Source: Pusillimonas noertemannii
GTDB taxonomy: Bacteria > Pseudomonadota > Gammaproteobacteria > Burkholderiales > Burkholderiaceae_B
DNA length: 64,000 nt
Direction of reading: 5' to 3'
NCBI RefSeq assembly: GCF_003096595.1
Contig: NZ_QEKO01000001.1
Location: forward strand, 1,403,834 to 1,467,833
Below are positions 1 through 9,286 of this stretch, piece after piece. The notes under the pieces were generated by a model that was given only the letters and a program-made list of their open reading frames with translations, had not been told where the DNA came from and made no database searches. Numbering within the stretch: position 1 is the first letter of the stretch; each line of letters begins with the position of its first letter. The translations under genes and the position numbers were made by a program.

Positions 1-185
1 CCAAGTCGGGCGAAAAAGTGATGGTGCCTGCCAAGCAGGTGCCTCACTTCAAGGCCGGCAAAGAATTGCGCGAACGGGTCGACGCGGCGTTCGACGCCCA
101 GGCCAAAGCCGAGGGCGGCCTCTCCGACGACCCATCCTATCCCGAAGGCGAAAGCCGCTTCGATGCCCGCATCATGCACGGCTAG
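1..185 (+). CDS. ihfB: Integration host factor subunit beta, C-terminal part (5' end outside window)
   Basis: The reading frame is open from the left edge (first full codon at 3) to TAG at 183-185. The visible protein begins [16 protein letters not shown] and continues [12 protein letters not shown], the hallmark C-terminal half of the HU/IHF DNA-bending family: the end of the beta arm and the last helix. IHF is an alpha/beta heterodimer that bends DNA at specific sites in transcription, recombination and replication. The tail after the last helix (about 25 residues, acidic and polar) is longer than in E. coli IHF-beta, as in Bordetella relatives. The position just before lapA-lapB matches the common rpsA-ihfB-lapA-lapB order, which favours ihfB over an HU gene. 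Confidence 0.93.
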   Translation, partial: KSGEKVMVPAKQVPHFKAGKELRERVDAAFDAQAKAEGGLSDDPSYPEGESRFDARIMHG

Positions 186-207
186 GATGAAGCACACGCA
201 GTACACA

Positions 208-237
208 AGCCCCCGGTCGAGCCGGGGGCTTTTTTTT
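208..237 (+). terminator. Rho-independent terminator after ihfB
   Basis: A perfect 9-bp stem (AGCCCCCGG at 208-216 with CCGGGGGCT at 222-230), a 5-nt loop and a run of seven T. It separates ihfB from the lapAB-hld genes. Confidence 0.9.
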
Positions 238-286
238 GCACCGATTCCCTTACAATTGCGGTATCCCCGATATCTGGAGTTGAGTG

Positions 287-610
287 ATGCGTTTCGTCAT
301 CTGGGCAGTGCGCTTGGTGGTATTTGTTCTGGTCTTGTTGTTTGCCCTGAAAAACACCGAACCGGTCGACGTCGGCCTGTACGCCGATCACGTCATTCGT
401 GCGGTTCCGCTCATTGTCGTGATGCTGGTCGCCTTTGCGGCCGGGGCCGTGTTTGCCGTCCTCGTCGTCATGCCGGCCTCGATGCGGCGCCGCCGCGAGG
501 TGGCCCGCCTGCGCCGCGAAGTCGTGCGCCTGCAAGAGGCTTCGGCCCGCCGTCCCGGCGAAGAAGCCCCCGTCGCCCCCGAGGCCATCGCGCCTTTGGC
601 GCCGCTGTAA
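287..610 (+). CDS. lapA: LapA family lipopolysaccharide assembly protein (DUF1049)
   Basis: A 107-aa inner-membrane protein. Two hydrophobic segments (about residues 2-22 and 38-60) are followed by a basic, arginine-rich cytoplasmic helix and an Ala/Pro-rich tail. This is the layout of LapA, which works with LapB in controlling LpxC and assembling LPS. The motif F-A-L-K-N-T-E-P-V after the first helix is typical of DUF1049. A GTG at 284 is in frame, but GGAG at 276-279 is better spaced (7 nt) for the ATG at 287. Immediately upstream of lapB; probably co-transcribed. Confidence 0.85.
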   Translation: MRFVIWAVRLVVFVLVLLFALKNTEPVDVGLYADHVIRAVPLIVVMLVAFAAGAVFAVLVVMPASMRRRREVARLRREVVRLQEASARRPGEEAPVAPEAIAPLAPL

Positions 611-640
611 GCCACAATCCATTTTTTAAAGGTCGATACA

Positions 641-1858
641 GTGGATTTTGAACCATGGTGGCTGATATCCGTGCCGGTGCTGTTTGCGCTGGGCTGGATC
701 GCGGCAAGGGTGGATATCCGCCAGATGCTGTCTGAAACGCGCAATCTGCCCGATTCGTATTTCAAGGGGCTCAACTTCATACTCAACGAAGAACCCGACC
801 GCGCCATCGATGCGTTCGTCGAGGTGGCCAAGCTCGATCCCGAAACCACCGAGCTGCATTTTGCGCTGGGCAACCTGTTTCGCCGGCGCGGCGAAATGGA
901 GCGCGCCATCCGCGTGCATCAAAGCCTGCTTGCCCGTGCCGACCTGCCCCAAGAAGAACGCGAACACGCACAGCACGAGCTTGGGCAAGACTTCCTGAAA
1001 GCCGGCATGCTCGACAGGGCGGAACAGGCGTTCCAGCAAGTGCTTGATACGCGCTTTGCGGTTCCGGCGGTGCGGGCGCTGATCCGCATCTATGAATCCG
1101 AACACGACTGGCCGCGCGCCATCGAAGCCGTCAAGCGCCTGCGCGCCCTGGTCGACGAGCCTGTCCCGCAACTGGTCCACTACCAGTGCGAACAGGCTCA
1201 GGCGGCGCTGTCCGCCAAGCCGCCCGACCTGGTCGCCGCCAATGCCGCACTCGACGCCGCAGACAACGCCGCCCACGCCCTGCGTGGACAGGCGCGCGGC
1301 CACGCTTCCGAGGCCCGCATCGCGATGCTGCGGGCGGCCGTGGCGCGGCACGACAACAATCGCGAGCGCGAGCGGGTCTATCTTGAATCGGTGCTTGGCA
1401 CCGCGCCCGAATATGCCGGCCTGGTCGCCGAACCGCTGCTTGAAAGCTACCGCAGCATGGGACAGGCGAACCAGGGGCTGCAAGTGCTTACGCGGCACTA
1501 CATGCGCTATCCGGCGCTCGACACGTTCAATGTCATCTTTCGCGAACTGCGCGCCCAGAACGGCTACGCGCCCGCTTGGGAATTCGCCCGCGACGCCTTG
1601 CGCGCGCACCCCACGCTGCTGGGGCTCGATCGCCTGCTCGAAGTCGAGCTGGCCTCGGGCAACACGCCGCCGGGGCCCAATATGGCGCCCGACGCAGACC
1701 TTGGCCTGTTGCGTTCCCTCATACACAAGCATACCCAGCGGCTTGATCGCTATGCCTGCGGCGTCTGCGGCTTCGAGGCCAGGCATTTCTACTGGCAGTG
1801 TCCGGGCTGCAATTCCTGGGAAACCTACCAGCCGCGGCGCATCGAGGAGCTGGCATGA
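641..1858 (+). CDS. lapB: Lipopolysaccharide assembly protein LapB (YciM)
   Basis: A 405-aa protein with a GTG start, one N-terminal membrane anchor (residues about 6-24), an array of TPR helices (for example the run from NLPDSYFKGLNFILNEEPDRA onward) and a C-terminal rubredoxin-like zinc module with CGVC near 368 and CPGC near 386. LapB is a TPR scaffold that recruits FtsH to degrade LpxC and so balances LPS and phospholipid synthesis. Length and domain order agree with E. coli LapB (389 aa). The gene overlaps rfaE1 by 4 bp (ATGA), so translation is probably coupled and the LPS regulator is tied to heptose synthesis. Confidence 0.95.
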   Translation: MDFEPWWLISVPVLFALGWIAARVDIRQMLSETRNLPDSYFKGLNFILNEEPDRAIDAFVEVAKLDPETTELHFALGNLFRRRGEMERAIRVHQSLLARADLPQEEREHAQHELGQDFLKAGMLDRAEQAFQQVLDTRFAVPAVRALIRIYESEHDWPRAIEAVKRLRALVDEPVPQLVHYQCEQAQAALSAKPPDLVAANAALDAADNAAHALRGQARGHASEARIAMLRAAVARHDNNRERERVYLESVLGTAPEYAGLVAEPLLESYRSMGQANQGLQVLTRHYMRYPALDTFNVIFRELRAQNGYAPAWEFARDALRAHPTLLGLDRLLEVELASGNTPPGPNMAPDADLGLLRSLIHKHTQRLDRYACGVCGFEARHFYWQCPGCNSWETYQPRRIEELA

Positions 1859-2784
1859 CCTCATTTCCTTCCGAGGCCGTGGCACGCATCCGTGTGCTGG
1901 TGGTGGGCGACCTGATGCTCGACCGCTACTGGTTCGGCGAAGTCGAGCGCATTTCGCCCGAGGCGCCCGTGCCGGTGGTGCGTGTCGCCAAGCGTGAAGA
2001 CCGCCTTGGCGGCGCGGCCAACGTTGCCCGCAACATCGTGTCGCTTGGCGCGCGGGCCACGCTTGTCGGGGTGGTCGGCGACGACGAAGCCGGCCGCCGC
2101 ATCGCCGCCCTGGCGCAGCAAGAGGGCATCGACGCCCGACTCATTGTCGACCCGCAGTTGCCCACCACGCTCAAGATGCGGGTCATGGGCCGGCAGCAGC
2201 AGCTACTGCGGGTCGATTTCGAGGAAACCCCCGACGGCGGCTGCCTGGACACGCTGCGCGGCGACGTCGAGGCCCTGGTCGCGCAGCACGACATGGTGGT
2301 GCTTTCGGACTATGCCAAAGGTGCGTTGGCCCGGGTCGAAGGGCTGGTGCAGGCCGCCCGGACGGCAGGCGTGCCGGTTCTGGTCGACCCCAAGGGCCAT
2401 GCCTATCGCCGCTATGTGGGTGCAACCATCATTACGCCCAACCGCGCTGAAATGACCGATGCGGTGGGCCGCTGGAACACCGAAGCCGAGCTCGAAGAAC
2501 GCGCCCAGCGCCTGCGCGGCGAGCTGTCGCTCGAGGCCTTGCTGGTCACGAGGTCAGAGCAGGGCATGACGCTGTTCACCGACGAAGGCCGCCAGCACAT
2601 CGACGCGCAGGCTCATGAAGTCTTCGACGTGTCCGGGGCCGGAGACACGGTGCTGGCCGCCCTGGCCGTTACACGGGCCGCCGGCCTGCCGTGGTTCGAG
2701 GCGGTCAAGTGGGCCAATCGCGCCGGCGGCGTGGTGGTCGGCAAGCTGGGGACATCCGTGGTTACAGCAGGAGAATTGACATGA
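1855..2784 (+). CDS. rfaE1: D-glycero-beta-D-manno-heptose-7-phosphate kinase
   Basis: A 309-aa PfkB/ribokinase-fold kinase. It phosphorylates heptose-7-phosphate at C1 in ADP-heptose synthesis for the LPS inner core. Signatures: [15 protein letters not shown] in the N-terminal half and [14 protein letters not shown] near residue 260, the anion hole with the catalytic Asp. Only the kinase domain is present; the adenylyltransferase domain fused in E. coli HldE is missing, so a separate rfaE2/hldC is expected elsewhere, as in Bordetella. The start overlaps the lapB stop (ATGA), and its own stop overlaps the rfaD start in the same way. Confidence 0.93.
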   Translation: MTSFPSEAVARIRVLVVGDLMLDRYWFGEVERISPEAPVPVVRVAKREDRLGGAANVARNIVSLGARATLVGVVGDDEAGRRIAALAQQEGIDARLIVDPQLPTTLKMRVMGRQQQLLRVDFEETPDGGCLDTLRGDVEALVAQHDMVVLSDYAKGALARVEGLVQAARTAGVPVLVDPKGHAYRRYVGATIITPNRAEMTDAVGRWNTEAELEERAQRLRGELSLEALLVTRSEQGMTLFTDEGRQHIDAQAHEVFDVSGAGDTVLAALAVTRAAGLPWFEAVKWANRAGGVVVGKLGTSVVTAGELT

Positions 2785-3776
2785 TAGTGGTAACAGGGGC
2801 GGCCGGCTTCATCGGCAGCAATCTGGTGCGCGGCCTGAACCGCCGCGGCCATACGGACATACTTGTGGTGGACGACCTGACCGAAGGCGACAAGTTCGTG
2901 AACCTGGTCGACTGCCAGATCTCCGACTACATGGATAAAGACGATTTCCGGCAGCGCCTGGCCCAGGGCCGCCTGCCGGGCATCCAGGCCATATTGCACC
3001 AGGGTGCCTGCTCGGACACCACCGAGCGCAACGGCAAGTACATGCTCGACAACAACTACCGGGTTACGCTGGAAATCTTCCAGTATGCGCAAAAGCACAA
3101 GATACCGCTGCTGTATGCGTCGTCTGCCGCGGTGTATGGGGCGGGGCCCGCGTATATCGAAGACCTGCTCTACGAGGCGCCGCTGAACGTCTACGGTTAT
3201 TCCAAGTTCCTGTTCGACCAGGTGCTTCGGCGCCATCTGGGCAATCTGGCGGCACCGGTGGTGGGACTCCGCTACTTCAATGTCTATGGCCCCAGCGAGC
3301 AGCACAAGGGCCGCATGGCGTCCGTGGCCTTCCACAACATGAACCAGTTCAGGGACGAGGGGCATGTGCGCTTGTTCGGCGGCTGGGACGGCTACCCGAA
3401 TGGCGGGCAGATGCGCGATTTCATCCATGTTGACGATGTGGTGGACGTGAACCTGCATTTCCTCGATCACCCCGAGGTCTCGGGCATTTTCAACTGCGGC
3501 ACGGGCAGGGCGCAGCCTTTCAACGACGTGGCTTCCACGGTGGTGAACACGCTGCGCGAGGCCGACGGACAGGCTGCGCTGCCGCTTGACCAGCTGGTTG
3601 CGCAGAAGCTCATCCGCTACATTGATTTTCCTGACGACCTGAAGGGCCGCTACCAAAGCCATACGCAGGCGGACCTAAGCCGCTTGCGCGAGGCGGGGTT
3701 CACGCAAGAAATGCGCGACGTGCAGACCGGAGTGGCCGAGTATGCACGGGCGCTGCTGAAGCAGGGACGGATTTAA
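2781..3776 (+). CDS. rfaD: ADP-L-glycero-D-manno-heptose 6-epimerase
   Basis: A 331-aa extended short-chain dehydrogenase fold. The N-terminal [10 protein letters not shown] is the NAD(P)-binding glycine motif; the SSAAVYG segment and the downstream [10 protein letters not shown] give the catalytic Ser and Tyr-X3-Lys. It inverts C6 of ADP-D-glycero-D-manno-heptose, the last step of the nucleotide-activated heptose pathway. The neighbouring kinase supports the assignment. The chosen ATG overlaps the kinase stop; a longer frame upstream is only an extension through the kinase gene. It is the last gene of the lapAB-hld run before the accessory island. Confidence 0.95.
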   Translation: MIVVTGAAGFIGSNLVRGLNRRGHTDILVVDDLTEGDKFVNLVDCQISDYMDKDDFRQRLAQGRLPGIQAILHQGACSDTTERNGKYMLDNNYRVTLEIFQYAQKHKIPLLYASSAAVYGAGPAYIEDLLYEAPLNVYGYSKFLFDQVLRRHLGNLAAPVVGLRYFNVYGPSEQHKGRMASVAFHNMNQFRDEGHVRLFGGWDGYPNGGQMRDFIHVDDVVDVNLHFLDHPEVSGIFNCGTGRAQPFNDVASTVVNTLREADGQAALPLDQLVAQKLIRYIDFPDDLKGRYQSHTQADLSRLREAGFTQEMRDVQTGVAEYARALLKQGRI

Positions 3777-3854
3777 GGGGCGGTATGTTTGACCATGAAT
3801 TTGCAGTATCGCCGCGCTGGTGTATGTTTGTGAACGGCTCTGACTTCACGCCTA

Positions 3855-3872
3855 GACACTTTACTCAGTGTC
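3855..3872. other. Short hairpin between rfaD and the convergent aldehyde dehydrogenase
   Basis: A 6-bp perfect stem (GACACT / AGTGTC) with a 6-nt loop lies in the 127-bp gap between convergent genes. There is no T-run, so it is at best a weak terminator or a scar near the island boundary. I see no gene in 3777-3903. Confidence 0.35.
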
Positions 3873-3903
3873 AATTCAAGCGCCTTTGCTAAGGAGCATG
3901 CCG

Positions 3904-5412
3904 TTATCGAGCCATGGACACATTGATGTTTTTAATTTGCGTGAATTCAAACAATTCATCTCGAGACTCTTCACGACCTTTTCCAGAACGTTTGTAGCCC
4001 CCGAAAGGGGCACCAATAAAGTGCGAGGAGCAGTCGTTGATCCATATATACCCGGCTTGCACCCTGTCGGCCGTACTGTGCGCGGTAACCAGGTCTCGAG
4101 TCCAGATTGACGTTGTAAGACCGAAATCCACGCCATTGACGGCACATAACAACTCGTCTTCGTCACTCCATTTCAGCACTGACAGAACTGGGCCAAATAC
4201 TTCTTCCTGAGCAATGCGCATGTCGGGGCGAACCTCGGTAAACACCGTAGGCTCTATGAAATAACCCTGCTTCAGGGTGGGGTCTTCGGGGTGTTTTCCA
4301 CCACAAGCCAAATTAGCTCCTTCTTGGAGAGCGATTTTTATATACTCTAAACTGCGCCGGTACTGGGCTTCGCTGGCAAGTGCACCCATGGTGGTAGCCG
4401 GGTCGGTCGCAATGCCGGGGCGGTGCTCAATAGCCACGCGCGTAATCAGAGCCTGAACAAAGCGGTCGTGTATGCTTTCGTGCAAGAATAAACGGCTGGT
4501 TGACCCGCAAGACTGTCCACACCAGGTGAAGTTCATGCCGCGCACGGCACCTGCCACGGCCTTGTCGAAATCAGCGTCCGGATACACGATCATCGCATTC
4601 TTTCCCCCCAGTTCGAGCAGAGTATGCTTCATGTCATGCGCTGCCGCGGCCAATACCGCGCGCCCCGCCGGCACACTGCCGATCAGGCCGATAGCCGCGA
4701 CTTTTGGGTGCGCCACCAACGCTGCGCCTGTGTCACGTCCACCCAAGACACAGTTCAGCACACCGGGCGGAAACACCTCGGCCAACAGCTCGACCAGCCG
4801 CAGCGTCGACAAAGGCGCCTGCTCGGGCGGTTTCATGACAACGGTATTACCCGCCGCCAACGGAGCGGCGATTTTACCGGCTGCAAACATAAAGGGATGA
4901 TTGAACGGAAAGATACGCGCCACCACGCCCAACGGTTCGCGTTTGGTGTAGTTGAGCGAACCATTTCCAGTGGGAAGCGTCTCGCCTTTGATCTCAAGCA
5001 CCAGACCAGCGAAATACTCTAACTGCGTTGCGGCAATTTCGGCATCAAACAGCATTGCCTTGACCGGGTTCCCGCAACCCGCCGCATCAATAAGCGCCAG
5101 GTCCGCAGCATGCTCGCGTATCAGCACGGCAGCCCGACGCAGCATGCTGGCGCGCTCCAGCGGCGGTGTTCGGCTCCATGCGGGGAAGGCGTCGTCAGCG
5201 GCCCGCACTGCCGCATCGACCTGTTCGGCCTGCGCCACAGGCAAACTAGCCAGGCGTTCACCCGTGCTGGGATTAATCGCCTCCAGTACTTCAGCACCGG
5301 GGGCCGGTTGCCATTGGCCGGCCCAAAAGTGAGTCAACCGAGTGGGCATAATCTGCGAGAGACGATCAACGAGATCGGGCTCGCCATTTGAGGTAAGTTT
5401 AGTATCAGACAT
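3904..5412 (-). CDS. NAD(P)-dependent aldehyde dehydrogenase
   Basis: A 502-aa member of the ALDH superfamily, which oxidises an aldehyde to its acid. Visible motifs: NPSTGE at the N-terminus, the cofactor-binding stretch FPFNHPF...MKPPEQAP, the catalytic Glu267 in LLELGGKN and the catalytic Cys302 in GQSCGSTSR. The start at 5412 (MSDTKL) follows GGAG at suitable spacing; a frame reaching 5451 is possible but lacks that support. It is the last gene of a minus-strand run SDR-DctP-DctQ-DctM-ALDH, so it probably acts on a compound imported by the TRAP system and first oxidised by the SDR. The substrate is unknown. Codon use seems less G+C-rich than in flanking housekeeping genes. Confidence 0.92.
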   Translation of the reverse strand: MSDTKLTSNGEPDLVDRLSQIMPTRLTHFWAGQWQPAPGAEVLEAINPSTGERLASLPVAQAEQVDAAVRAADDAFPAWSRTPPLERASMLRRAAVLIREHAADLALIDAAGCGNPVKAMLFDAEIAATQLEYFAGLVLEIKGETLPTGNGSLNYTKREPLGVVARIFPFNHPFMFAAGKIAAPLAAGNTVVMKPPEQAPLSTLRLVELLAEVFPPGVLNCVLGGRDTGAALVAHPKVAAIGLIGSVPAGRAVLAAAAHDMKHTLLELGGKNAMIVYPDADFDKAVAGAVRGMNFTWCGQSCGSTSRLFLHESIHDRFVQALITRVAIEHRPGIATDPATTMGALASEAQYRRSLEYIKIALQEGANLACGGKHPEDPTLKQGYFIEPTVFTEVRPDMRIAQEEVFGPVLSVLKWSDEDELLCAVNGVDFGLTTSIWTRDLVTAHSTADRVQAGYIWINDCSSHFIGAPFGGYKRSGKGREESRDELFEFTQIKNINVSMAR

Positions 5413-5426
5413 CAGTACTCCGTGGG

Positions 5427-6743
5427 TTACCCAAGCGCCCGCGGCAACCATGTGGCAATGCCGGGCAGGAAGAAGACGACCACCAGCATCGCCAAGCTGA
5501 TCACGACGAACGGCGTGGCGGAACGAAACACTTGGGTAATGGTGATATGAGGCGGCACAACGCCTTTCATGGTGAACAGCAGCAGGCCGAAGGGCGGCGT
5601 CATCAGTCCCAGTTGCATTGCTATCAGGAACAACACGCCGAACCAGATCTGGTCAATGCTGGCGCCGATGACCAGCGGCATGAAAAACGGCAAGGTCAGC
5701 AGCATCATGCTAATCTGGTCTACGAAACAGCCCAACACGATCAAGATCAAAACCATGGCGATCACGAGTTCGGTGGAGCTGAGACCAAGGCTGCTGATCT
5801 TGCCCAGTAGTGCGTTGGTGGCGCCCGACATCCCCAACAGCTGAGAAAATGCGGTGGCGCCAACGATGATGAACAGGATCATGCCTGAAATCTGCACTGT
5901 GCCCCGAAGCGAAGCAAGCAAGCTCTTCAGGGTAAGTGAACGGTACAGCGCGGCAAGGCACACGGTTCCAGCAACGCCCAGCGCAGCCGCTTCCGTAGGT
6001 GTCGCCAGACCGCCGGTCATCGCGCCGATCACCACGCAGAATATTGAAAGCAGCGGCAAAACGTAAATGAAGAAAGGACGGTATTTTGGCCAACCCGAAT
6101 ACGCGGTACCGATATCGTTCGCAGGAACCATGTGCGGACTGATCTTCGCACGCAGAATGATATACCCCACAAACACCGTCGCCAGAAACAGACCAGGCAA
6201 AATGCCGGCAAACAGCAACTTGGTAATGGAAATATTGGCCAAACTGCCCAACAAGACAATTAGTGCCGAGGGTGGTATCAACATGTCCACACCGCCGATG
6301 GCAATGATAGGGCCCATGGCGAGGCTGGGATGATACTTTTTCTCAAGCATTACCGGCGTCATCGATCTTCCCAGCATCGCGGTGGTTGCGATGGTCGAGC
6401 CCGAAACGGCCGAAAACGCCGTGCCAGCAACGATCGAAACAACCGGCAATCTAGCAGGCACGCGGTAGATCATACGATCGAAGCCTTCAATTACCTTAAT
6501 GGCCAACCCTGTTTGAAACAATAGTTCGCCCATAAGCACGAACATGGGTATGGGCGTCAACGAGAAGGTAATGACTGAAGCAACAGAGTTGCGGGCGAGC
6601 TGGTCGATGCCGGCGACGCCTCCCATGAATAGGAAAGCTCCCATGATGTTGGCCGTAAGGAATGCCAGCGCCACTGGCAGACCCAGCAGCATGAACATCA
6701 TCACGGCGCCTAGCAACAAGGTCAGATTTAGTATCCAGTCCAT
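5427..6743 (-). CDS. TRAP transporter large permease (DctM type)
   Basis: A 438-aa, very hydrophobic protein with a dozen or more predicted membrane helices. The N-terminus (LLGLPVALAF) and segments such as GGVDMLIPPSALIVLLG, LATPTEAAALGV and GLMTPPFGLLLF are characteristic of DctM/YgiK permeases. These carry out Na+-coupled uptake of organic acids together with a DctQ subunit and a periplasmic DctP protein. It lies 42 bp after dctQ and 14 bp before the aldehyde dehydrogenase, so one transcript is likely. The substrate cannot be read from sequence. Confidence 0.93.
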   Translation of the reverse strand: MDWILNLTLLLGAVMMFMLLGLPVALAFLTANIMGAFLFMGGVAGIDQLARNSVASVITFSLTPIPMFVLMGELLFQTGLAIKVIEGFDRMIYRVPARLPVVSIVAGTAFSAVSGSTIATTAMLGRSMTPVMLEKKYHPSLAMGPIIAIGGVDMLIPPSALIVLLGSLANISITKLLFAGILPGLFLATVFVGYIILRAKISPHMVPANDIGTAYSGWPKYRPFFIYVLPLLSIFCVVIGAMTGGLATPTEAAALGVAGTVCLAALYRSLTLKSLLASLRGTVQISGMILFIIVGATAFSQLLGMSGATNALLGKISSLGLSSTELVIAMVLILIVLGCFVDQISMMLLTLPFFMPLVIGASIDQIWFGVLFLIAMQLGLMTPPFGLLLFTMKGVVPPHITITQVFRSATPFVVISLAMLVVVFFLPGIATWLPRALG

Positions 6744-6785
6744 GAATTTTACCCAGGCAAGGTTTGAATGCGTTGGCGCGATAGA

Positions 6786-7334
6786 TCAGGCGGCAGATGT
6801 GGCTTCTTGCCGTACTGCCTTTGGTCCTAGCCACAGGCGGCGCAAGCGAAACAGGAACTCGACAGCTAGAATCAGGAACAAAATCGCTGCAGGCAGCAGT
6901 ACCCACCATTCTGGAATGACCAGTATCTTGATAACCAAAGACCCCTGATTCGCGCTGGCAATAACCGTGCGCAAGCAGGCCGCGGCCATGACACTGCTGA
7001 TTGCCGCGCCGACAATATCCATAAGCAGCTCAATGCTCCAGGCGACTTTGTTTGGCAACGCACGCAACAGCATATCCATGCGGATATGCTGACCTTCCCG
7101 CAATAGCCACGGCGATGCCAGAAAAGTCGATAGATACAACATGTATTCAGCAACTTCCGGTGACCACGGCAAGTTGCCCCAACGCATGCCTCGCGCCGCG
7201 ACATCAGCACAGACAACAACAACCATCAAGCCAGTCAGGACGCAGGCCAGTAGCGCCAACGCATTCAGCAACTTGCCGTACCAATTATCCATCCGGGCCC
7301 ATAGGCCCGGACGTATAGAGATGGAGTCGTTCAT
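6786..7334 (-). CDS. TRAP transporter small permease (DctQ type)
   Basis: A 182-aa protein with four predicted membrane helices (about residues 20-42, 57-75, 96-118 and 138-160), the normal size and topology of the DctQ subunit that pairs with DctM. The PWSPEVAEYMLYLSTFLASPW region between helices 1 and 2 resembles the conserved W-x-E-E-x-A-R-Y loop of the family. Its ATG overlaps the stop of the upstream dctP by one base (TAATG), indicating coupled translation. Confidence 0.9.
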   Translation of the reverse strand: MNDSISIRPGLWARMDNWYGKLLNALALLACVLTGLMVVVVCADVAARGMRWGNLPWSPEVAEYMLYLSTFLASPWLLREGQHIRMDMLLRALPNKVAWSIELLMDIVGAAISSVMAAACLRTVIASANQGSLVIKILVIPEWWVLLPAAILFLILAVEFLFRLRRLWLGPKAVRQEATSAA

Positions 7335-8305
7335 TACCGTACCAGCAGCTCACGCAGCTTGGGACCGTGTTGCGGACTTAACCTGTTGATGTTGGACCAT
7401 ACAGATTCCTCGGCCGCCTTTAGATAGGTTTCGCGATCGGCAGCCGAAAGCTCTATCACCTCGATACCGGCCGCGGCTTGACGCTTTTTCTCTTCTTCCC
7501 ACATCTGGGCGTTCTGCAAGTTCAGGTCTTCCATCCAGCGAGCAGCCTGCGTCAGAATTTCTTTTTGCTGATCGTTCAGCTTGTTCCATTTATCTTGATT
7601 GATAAGAACACCTACTTCTGTGTTGTAGAAACCGGGCTCGACGCGATACTTGGTTTGCTCTTGCAAGCTCAGGTCGAACAGACCCGAGACGGGCCAGCCA
7701 TAGCCATCGACAACGCCCCGTTCAAGCGCCGTATACAACTCGCCGGGAGCGATTGTTAGCACGGTGGCCCCCAATGTCTCGAAGAAGTAGCGGTAGATGG
7801 GTATACCTCGCAAGCGCAAGTCCTTGAGGTCAGCGCCAGTAATGGGCTTCTTCAGGAAAAGGTGATAGGGCATTTGATCGATAGCGCGGCCCAGGTAGAG
7901 CGCATTGAGCCTATCACCCCAAACTTGATCGATGTATTCCCGGGCTCCGTTCTTATCCCATTCTTGAACCGGTATGGTGCTTACCGACAAGGCATCGGCC
8001 TCGGGCAGCAAGTTGGTATAGAAGTTGCCCGTGACGTTAGCCATGTCTATGACACCGGTCTTTATGGCATTGCCCACCTCGAATGGAGGCATTACCTTTG
8101 CCCCACCGCCCAGATACTGGATCTGAACCACTCCCTTGCCATCCTCGTTGACCTTCTTGATGAATTTTTCGAAATTCTGTGAAAAGAAGTTGCCTTCAGG
8201 CCAAGCGCTTACCGCACGTAGCGTGACTGTTTCAGCATTAACGGGTGCGATGGAAGTGACGGCAAAGCAAGCTGATACCAAGACAGATCGAAGCAGGGTT
8301 TTCAT
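7334..8305 (-). CDS. TRAP transporter periplasmic substrate-binding protein (DctP type)
   Basis: A 323-aa precursor. A Sec signal peptide (residues 1-23, ending VNA-ET) precedes a DctP-family solute-binding domain with the usual LKDLRLRGIPIYRYFFETLGA segment; one of these arginines normally salt-bridges a carboxylate. YTALERGVVDGYGWP also matches the family. The start at 8305 is preceded by AAGGAG at good spacing, which decides against a longer frame to 8362. It delivers the substrate to the DctQM membrane pair encoded directly downstream. A carboxylate ligand is likely from the family; its identity is unknown. Confidence 0.93.
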   Translation of the reverse strand: MKTLLRSVLVSACFAVTSIAPVNAETVTLRAVSAWPEGNFFSQNFEKFIKKVNEDGKGVVQIQYLGGGAKVMPPFEVGNAIKTGVIDMANVTGNFYTNLLPEADALSVSTIPVQEWDKNGAREYIDQVWGDRLNALYLGRAIDQMPYHLFLKKPITGADLKDLRLRGIPIYRYFFETLGATVLTIAPGELYTALERGVVDGYGWPVSGLFDLSLQEQTKYRVEPGFYNTEVGVLINQDKWNKLNDQQKEILTQAARWMEDLNLQNAQMWEEEKKRQAAAGIEVIELSAADRETYLKAAEESVWSNINRLSPQHGPKLRELLVR

Positions 8306-8408
8306 TGTATGTCTCCTTGTTCTACGTTCAGGCGGTCTTTGCTGACGCCAAGACCGCGCCATTGCCTATTAAGGGCCAAAGCTTGGTTGGAATCGTTGCA
8401 GCGTGAAT

Positions 8409-9182
8409 CTAAAGAAAGGTGAGCCCACCGTCGACGATCAACGATTGACCGGTAACAAAGCCACTTGCCTCGGAGGCCAGAAAGGACACCACTCCGGTAA
8501 GGTCTTGTGGTGTGGCTTCGCGCGGCACCGAGCGCATGTCGATCTGGGCCTGTTTCTGAGCCGGTGTTACCGTTTCTCGCGAAATCTCGGTATCGATGGC
8601 GCCAGGTAGCAGGGCGTTCACGGTAATGCCGCTGACGCCGAGCTCACGAGCCATGGATCTTGTCATGCCAATGACTGCGGCTTTGGACGTTGTGTAGTGC
8701 AGATAATGGGGCCTGCCCATCGTGACGGCTGCCGAGGATACGTTGATGATGCGCCCCCACTTGCGCTGCCGCATGGATGGCAAAAGCGCCTTCACCATAA
8801 GTAGCGTTCCGGTGATATTCACATGCAGCACCTTGGTCCACTCGTCCAGGGGAATCTCTTCAAAGGGCCGCATCTTGAGCGTGGAGAAAATGGCGGCATT
8901 ATTTACAAGTATGTCGGCGCTGCCAAGTTGCTCAAGCAGTTTATGGCAGGCAGAAGCCACCGAAGCCTCGTCTCCGACATCAACTTCGAACGGCAGGCAA
9001 TGGCCTCCGTGCCCGGAAGCCTCGGCAGCCACCTGATTGACCGCTTTGGCGTTAATGTCGAGTGCCGCTACCCGATAACCTTGTGCACAGAATTCTTTGA
9101 CATAAGCACGCCCGATACCCTGCGCGGCACCGGTTACAACAACCACACGAGAGGAATTCGGAACTTGGGAATTTGTTGACAA
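8409..9182 (-). CDS. SDR family NAD(P)-dependent oxidoreductase
   Basis: A 257-aa classical short-chain dehydrogenase: TGAAQGIG cofactor motif near residue 20, NNAA near 100, catalytic Ser in INVSSAAVTMG, then Tyr and Lys in HYTTSKAA, and a C-terminal VDGG. It probably oxidises an alcohol or reduces a ketone in the pathway served by the adjacent TRAP transporter and aldehyde dehydrogenase. No ATG is available at the N-terminus. AAGGAG lies 7 nt before a TTG at 9182, giving MSTNSQV..., and I prefer this to the TTG at 9203. It is the first gene of the minus-strand operon, facing the regulator across about 100 bp. Confidence 0.9.
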   Translation of the reverse strand: MSTNSQVPNSSRVVVVTGAAQGIGRAYVKEFCAQGYRVAALDINAKAVNQVAAEASGHGGHCLPFEVDVGDEASVASACHKLLEQLGSADILVNNAAIFSTLKMRPFEEIPLDEWTKVLHVNITGTLLMVKALLPSMRQRKWGRIINVSSAAVTMGRPHYLHYTTSKAAVIGMTRSMARELGVSGITVNALLPGAIDTEISRETVTPAQKQAQIDMRSVPREATPQDLTGVVSFLASEASGFVTGQSLIVDGGLTFL

Positions 9183-9254
9183 GGGAGGTCTCCTTGGAAG
9201 CAATTTTTAGCGGTAGAAACGGTGGACGCCGTTGTGACTTGGAAGCTAGTATAT

Positions 9255-9285
9255 GAATCGATAAATAACGATTCAATCTCGATTC
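9255..9285. promoter_or_regulatory. Candidate operator in the divergent SDR/regulator intergenic region
   Basis: GAATCG at 9255-9260 and CGATTC at 9269-9274 form an inverted repeat with an AT-only 8-nt spacer; a second CGATTC follows at 9280-9285 as a direct copy, 11 bp further on. The block sits in the only intergenic space between the SDR operon and the divergent regulator, where an autoregulating DNA-binding protein would act. Binding is inferred, not shown. Confidence 0.45.
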
Positions 9286-9286
9286 C

